Part shown: piece after piece, positions 12,943 to 15,344 of the stretch
Numbering within the stretch: position 1 is the first letter of the stretch
Layout: every line of letters starts with the position of its first letter
NCBI GenBank assembly: GCA_902793875.1
Contig: CADBFL010000016.1
Location: forward strand, 1-15,344
DNA: 15,344 nt
Source: an uncultured Eubacteriales bacterium
Lineage (GTDB): Bacteria; Bacillota; Clostridia; Peptostreptococcales; Anaerovoracaceae
Direction of reading: 5' to 3'
The notes under the pieces: model-generated
The model's database searches: none
What the model was told of the DNA's origin: nothing
Seen by the model: only the letters and a program-made list of their open reading frames with translations
Made by a program: the position numbers and the translations under genes

Positions 12943-14847
12943 ATGAAAAGAAATCTCTATCTGAACACCATGCCTGTCGAGGAGGCGGGAGAACTGTACA
13001 TGAGATCGCTCGGTGATGCTGCTGAGCCGCATGCGGAAAGGATAAAGGTGACGGACGCTCTCGGACGCGTCACATCAGAAGCCGTATACGCTCTTTATTC
13101 CTCTCCTCTGTATAACTCGGCGGCGATGGACGGGATCGCAGTCGTATCGTCTTCGACAGAGGGGGCGTCGGAGTCTTCACCTGTGACGCTCAGGGAAGGA
13201 GAGGACTTCACAGCAGTCGACACAGGCGATCCGGTCAGGAAGCCGTACGATGCAGTCATCATGGCAGAGGATATCCAGGAGAATGAAGAAGGGGCGGTCA
13301 TACGAGCTGCGGCGCCGGCGTGGCAGCATGTAAGGCCTGTCGGAGAGGATATCGTGGCCGGCGAGATGATACTGACAAGGTGCCACAGGATACGCCCGAT
13401 AGATATCGGGGTCCTGCTCTCCGGAGGCGTGACGGAGATATCCGTTTTCGCGCAGCCGAAAGTCGGCATCATACCGACGGGCACAGAGATAGTCGAGCCT
13501 TATGAGGATCCTGAGGAGGGAGACATCATAGAGTCGAACTCAAGGATGTTCGAGGCCATGGTAAAAGAGCAGGGAGGCATCCCGAAGAGATACGGCATAG
13601 TTCCGGATGATTACGAACTCATAAAAAAGAGCGTGCTCAGGGCTCTTGATGAGAACGACATGGTCATAGTCAACGCGGGCTCGAGCGCGGGCACTGAAGA
13701 CTATACCGTGCACGTACTGAGAGAGATCGGAGAGGTATTCGTGCACGGAGTCGCCATGAAGCCGGGCAAGCCGGTCATACTCGCAAAGGCGTGCGGCAAG
13801 CCTGTCATCGGCGTACCGGGCTATCCGGTGTCGGCTTATCTTGCAGTCGAAAATTTCGTTTATCCGGTGCTCAGGAGCTTTAGCGGCATGAAGGGAAGCT
13901 CCGGAAGAAAGATCAGGGCGGTACTGTCAAGAAGGCTCGTGTCATCCCTGAAGCACAGAGAATATGTGCGCGTAAGAGTCGGCAAAGTAGGCGACAGATA
14001 CGTATGCGCTCCTCTTGCAAGAGGAGCCGGCGCTGCGATGAGCATGGTAAGAGCAGACGGTTTCTGCGTCATACCGCAGGAAGCGGAAGGATACGAAGCG
14101 GGAGAGACGGTCGATGTCATATTGTTCCGCACGGCCGAAGAGATCGACAGGACAATAGTGTGCACGGGAAGCCACGACATGCTGCTCGATGTCATATCCG
14201 ATCTGATGTCCGGCGAGGCAGAGGGCATAAGGCTGTCGAGCACACACATCGGAAGCCTCGGAGGCCTCATGGCGCTTCAGAGGGGCGAGGCGCACATATC
14301 TCCGTCTCACCTTCTTGATGAGGAGACAGGCATATACAATGAATCGTATATACGTTCTGTCTTCCCGGGCGAGGAGATGCTGCTGCTCAAGGGCGTCAGA
14401 AGGATACAGGGCCTGATGACGGCAAAGGGCAACCCTCTCGGCATCAGAGGCATCGAAGACCTCAAAAGGGTAAGGTTCGTCAACAGGCAGAGAGGCGCGG
14501 GCACCCGGGTACTGCTCGACTACAAACTGAAACAGGCCGGAATAAGCCCGGAGGATGTCGACGGATATGACGCTGAGGCGGCGACGCACATGGCGGTCGC
14601 GGCGCAGGTCGCGGGAGGCGAAGCCGACTGCGGCATGGGGGTTTATTCGGCGGCTCATGCGATGGGACTCGACTTCATACCTGTGGGCGAAGAGGAATAC
14701 GATTTCGTCATGAGACCGGATACTCTCGACATGCCGGAGATGAAGTGCTTTATCAGGCTCCTCGGAAGCGATGAGTTCAGGGCAAAACTCGATGAGCTCG
14801 GAGGATATTCGCTCGAAGGATCGGGAGAGATCATAAATATAAAATGA
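12943..14847 (+). CDS. MoeA (second copy) fused to a periplasmic-binding-protein-like domain
   Basis: 634 residues. Residues 1 to about 395 are a complete MoeA: NSAAMDGIAV with D63, PTGTEIV, SNSRM, AGSSAGTEDYT, MKPGKPV and VPGYPVSAYL. From about 402 to 634 is a PBP-like domain (PF12727 type, related to LysR/ModA ligand-binding folds), starting VCTGSHDMLLDVI and including STHIGSLGGLMAL and NRQRGAGTRVLLDY. No signal peptide is present, so this domain works in the cytoplasm, perhaps binding the oxyanion or a pterin-related ligand near the insertion site. It starts 12 bases after the first moeA, with a weak ribosome site. Paired MoeAs are common in organisms that use tungsten; one copy may handle Mo and the other W. 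A terminator follows. Confidence 0.94.
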   Translation: MKRNLYLNTMPVEEAGELYMRSLGDAAEPHAERIKVTDALGRVTSEAVYALYSSPLYNSAAMDGIAVVSSSTEGASESSPVTLREGEDFTAVDTGDPVRKPYDAVIMAEDIQENEEGAVIRAAAPAWQHVRPVGEDIVAGEMILTRCHRIRPIDIGVLLSGGVTEISVFAQPKVGIIPTGTEIVEPYEDPEEGDIIESNSRMFEAMVKEQGGIPKRYGIVPDDYELIKKSVLRALDENDMVIVNAGSSAGTEDYTVHVLREIGEVFVHGVAMKPGKPVILAKACGKPVIGVPGYPVSAYLAVENFVYPVLRSFSGMKGSSGRKIRAVLSRRLVSSLKHREYVRVRVGKVGDRYVCAPLARGAGAAMSMVRADGFCVIPQEAEGYEAGETVDVILFRTAEEIDRTIVCTGSHDMLLDVISDLMSGEAEGIRLSSTHIGSLGGLMALQRGEAHISPSHLLDEETGIYNESYIRSVFPGEEMLLLKGVRRIQGLMTAKGNPLGIRGIEDLKRVRFVNRQRGAGTRVLLDYKLKQAGISPEDVDGYDAEAATHMAVAAQVAGGEADCGMGVYSAAHAMGLDFIPVGEEEYDFVMRPDTLDMPEMKCFIRLLGSDEFRAKLDELGGYSLEGSGEIINIK

Positions 14848-14871
14848 CAGGGCTCGGATGATGCTCTCATG

Positions 14872-14897
14872 CAGCCGGGGAATGCTCCGGCTGTTTT
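14872..14897 (+). terminator. Rho-independent terminator of the moaA-to-moeA operon
   Basis: CAGCCGGGG (14872-14880) pairs with CTCCGGCTG (14885-14893), nine pairs including one G-U, around an AATG loop and followed directly by TTTT. It lies 24 bases after the stop of the second moeA. Confidence 0.92.
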
Positions 14898-14899
14898 AA

Positions 14900-14928
14900 T
14901 TGAAGCGTTTTTAATGTACAATTACAGT
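14900..14928 (+). promoter_or_regulatory. Candidate lepA promoter
   Basis: TTGAAG (14900-14905) and TACAGT (14923-14928) are 17 bases apart. Transcription would start near 14935, about 33 bases before the lepA ATG. An overlapping TACAAT at 14917 is a better -10 but has a poor -35 (TTTTAA). Either choice follows the upstream terminator directly. Confidence 0.5.
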
Positions 14929-14967
14929 GAATAAAACAGCGGCATCAGACCGCAAGAAGAGGCAGGA

Positions 14968-15344
14968 ATGAGTTATCTGGACAACATAAGAAACTTCAGC
15001 ATCATAGCGCACATAGACCACGGCAAGTCCACTCTGGCCGACAGGCTCATAGAGAAGACGGGACTCGTCGAGGCGCGCGACATGAAGGAGCAGTACCTCG
15101 ACAACATGGACATAGAGCGTGAGAGAGGCATCACGATAAAGCTCCAGACCACGAGGCTGCTGTACAAGGCGAAGGACGGCAAGGAGTACATACTTAACCT
15201 CATCGACACTCCGGGACATGTGGACTTCAACTACGAGGTATCAAGGTCGCTGGCCGCCTGCGACGGGGCGGTCCTTGTCGTGGACGCGACGCAGGGCGTC
15301 GAGGCGCAGACCCTCGGAAACGTCTATCTTGCCCTGGACGAGGA
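14968..15344 (+). CDS. lepA: Elongation factor 4 (LepA), N-terminal part, 3' end off window
   Basis: The first 125 codons of a translational GTPase that binds ribosomes and is thought to promote back-translocation or assist initiation and assembly. G1 is AHIDHGKST (14-22), the switch I region carries RERGITIK, G3 is DTPGHVDFNYEVSRSL, and the LepA-specific VEAQTLGNVYLALDE follows; the E-A-Q-T-L-x-N-V-Y stretch separates it from EF-G and TypA. ATG 14968 has AAGAGG about five bases upstream. It has its own promoter and lies after a terminator, so it is not part of the cofactor operon. Confidence 0.97.
   Translation, partial: MSYLDNIRNFSIIAHIDHGKSTLADRLIEKTGLVEARDMKEQYLDNMDIERERGITIKLQTTRLLYKAKDGKEYILNLIDTPGHVDFNYEVSRSLAACDGAVLVVDATQGVEAQTLGNVYLALDE

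Noticed and set aside
13942..14658. Minus-strand open frame of 238 codons inside the second moeA
   Set aside because: Antisense to a full-length MoeA-PBP fusion; composition is that of a reverse-frame shadow.
1..15344. CRISPR arrays, tRNA or rRNA genes, insertion sequences, phage genes
   Set aside because: No regularly spaced repeats, no cloverleaf or rRNA segments, no transposase or integrase frames were seen; intergenic gaps are all under about 165 bases.

Overview
The window is a tungsten-enzyme and tungsten/molybdenum cofactor island on the chromosome of an anaerobic bacterium, probably a Gram-positive Clostridia. I infer this from an aldehyde:ferredoxin oxidoreductase (AOR) with a polyferredoxin partner, a Tup-type tungstate importer with a short lipoprotein signal, strong AAGGAGG-type ribosome sites, moderate-to-high GC with heavy use of AGA/AGG and ATA codons, and lepA at the right edge. 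A more precise placement (for example Anaerovoracaceae/Mogibacterium-like Clostridia) would be a guess.

Layout, left to right. (1) Minus strand, 1-2267: a four-cluster [4Fe-4S] ferredoxin gene followed, with overlapping stop and start, by the AOR gene, whose last few codons lie beyond the left edge. (2) Plus strand, 2429-3764: a divergent LysR-type regulator and a tandem-TOBE (di-Mop) oxyanion-binding protein. A dyad in the shared intergenic region looks like the LysR operator. (3) Minus strand, 3839-5462: an NAD(P)/FAD flavoprotein and a short ThiF/MoeB-like E1 adenylating enzyme without the usual zinc cysteines. A bidirectional terminator separates them from group 2. (4) Plus strand, 5593-7471: a GlpA-like FAD oxidoreductase with a BFD-type [2Fe-2S] domain, overlapping moaC. 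It is divergent from group 3, and one inverted repeat supplies a -35 hexamer to each of the two promoters. (5) Plus strand, 7586-14847: moaA, a MOSC-MogA fusion, tupA, tupB, tupC, moeA, and a second moeA fused to a periplasmic-binding-protein-like domain. These genes are tightly packed, mostly overlapping or a few bases apart, and end at a strong hairpin terminator. (6) Plus strand, 14968 onward: the first 125 codons of lepA, a housekeeping gene marking the island's edge.

How the parts fit. TupABC imports tungstate, and the di-Mop protein probably buffers or delivers it. MoaA and MoaC make cyclic pyranopterin monophosphate. The MogA domain adenylylates molybdopterin, and one or both MoeA proteins insert the metal. 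The finished tungstopterin serves AOR, which oxidises aldehydes and passes electrons to the ferredoxin. Molybdopterin synthase (MoaD/MoaE) and MobA are not in the window. MobA would not be needed for an AOR-type cofactor, but a sulfur-carrier MoaD must be encoded elsewhere, and the ThiF-like protein is the obvious candidate to activate it. The two flavoproteins belong to a pair usually annotated as anaerobic glycerol-3-phosphate dehydrogenase-like. Their position inside the cofactor island suggests a metabolic or electron-transfer link with AOR, which is the least explained part of the locus.
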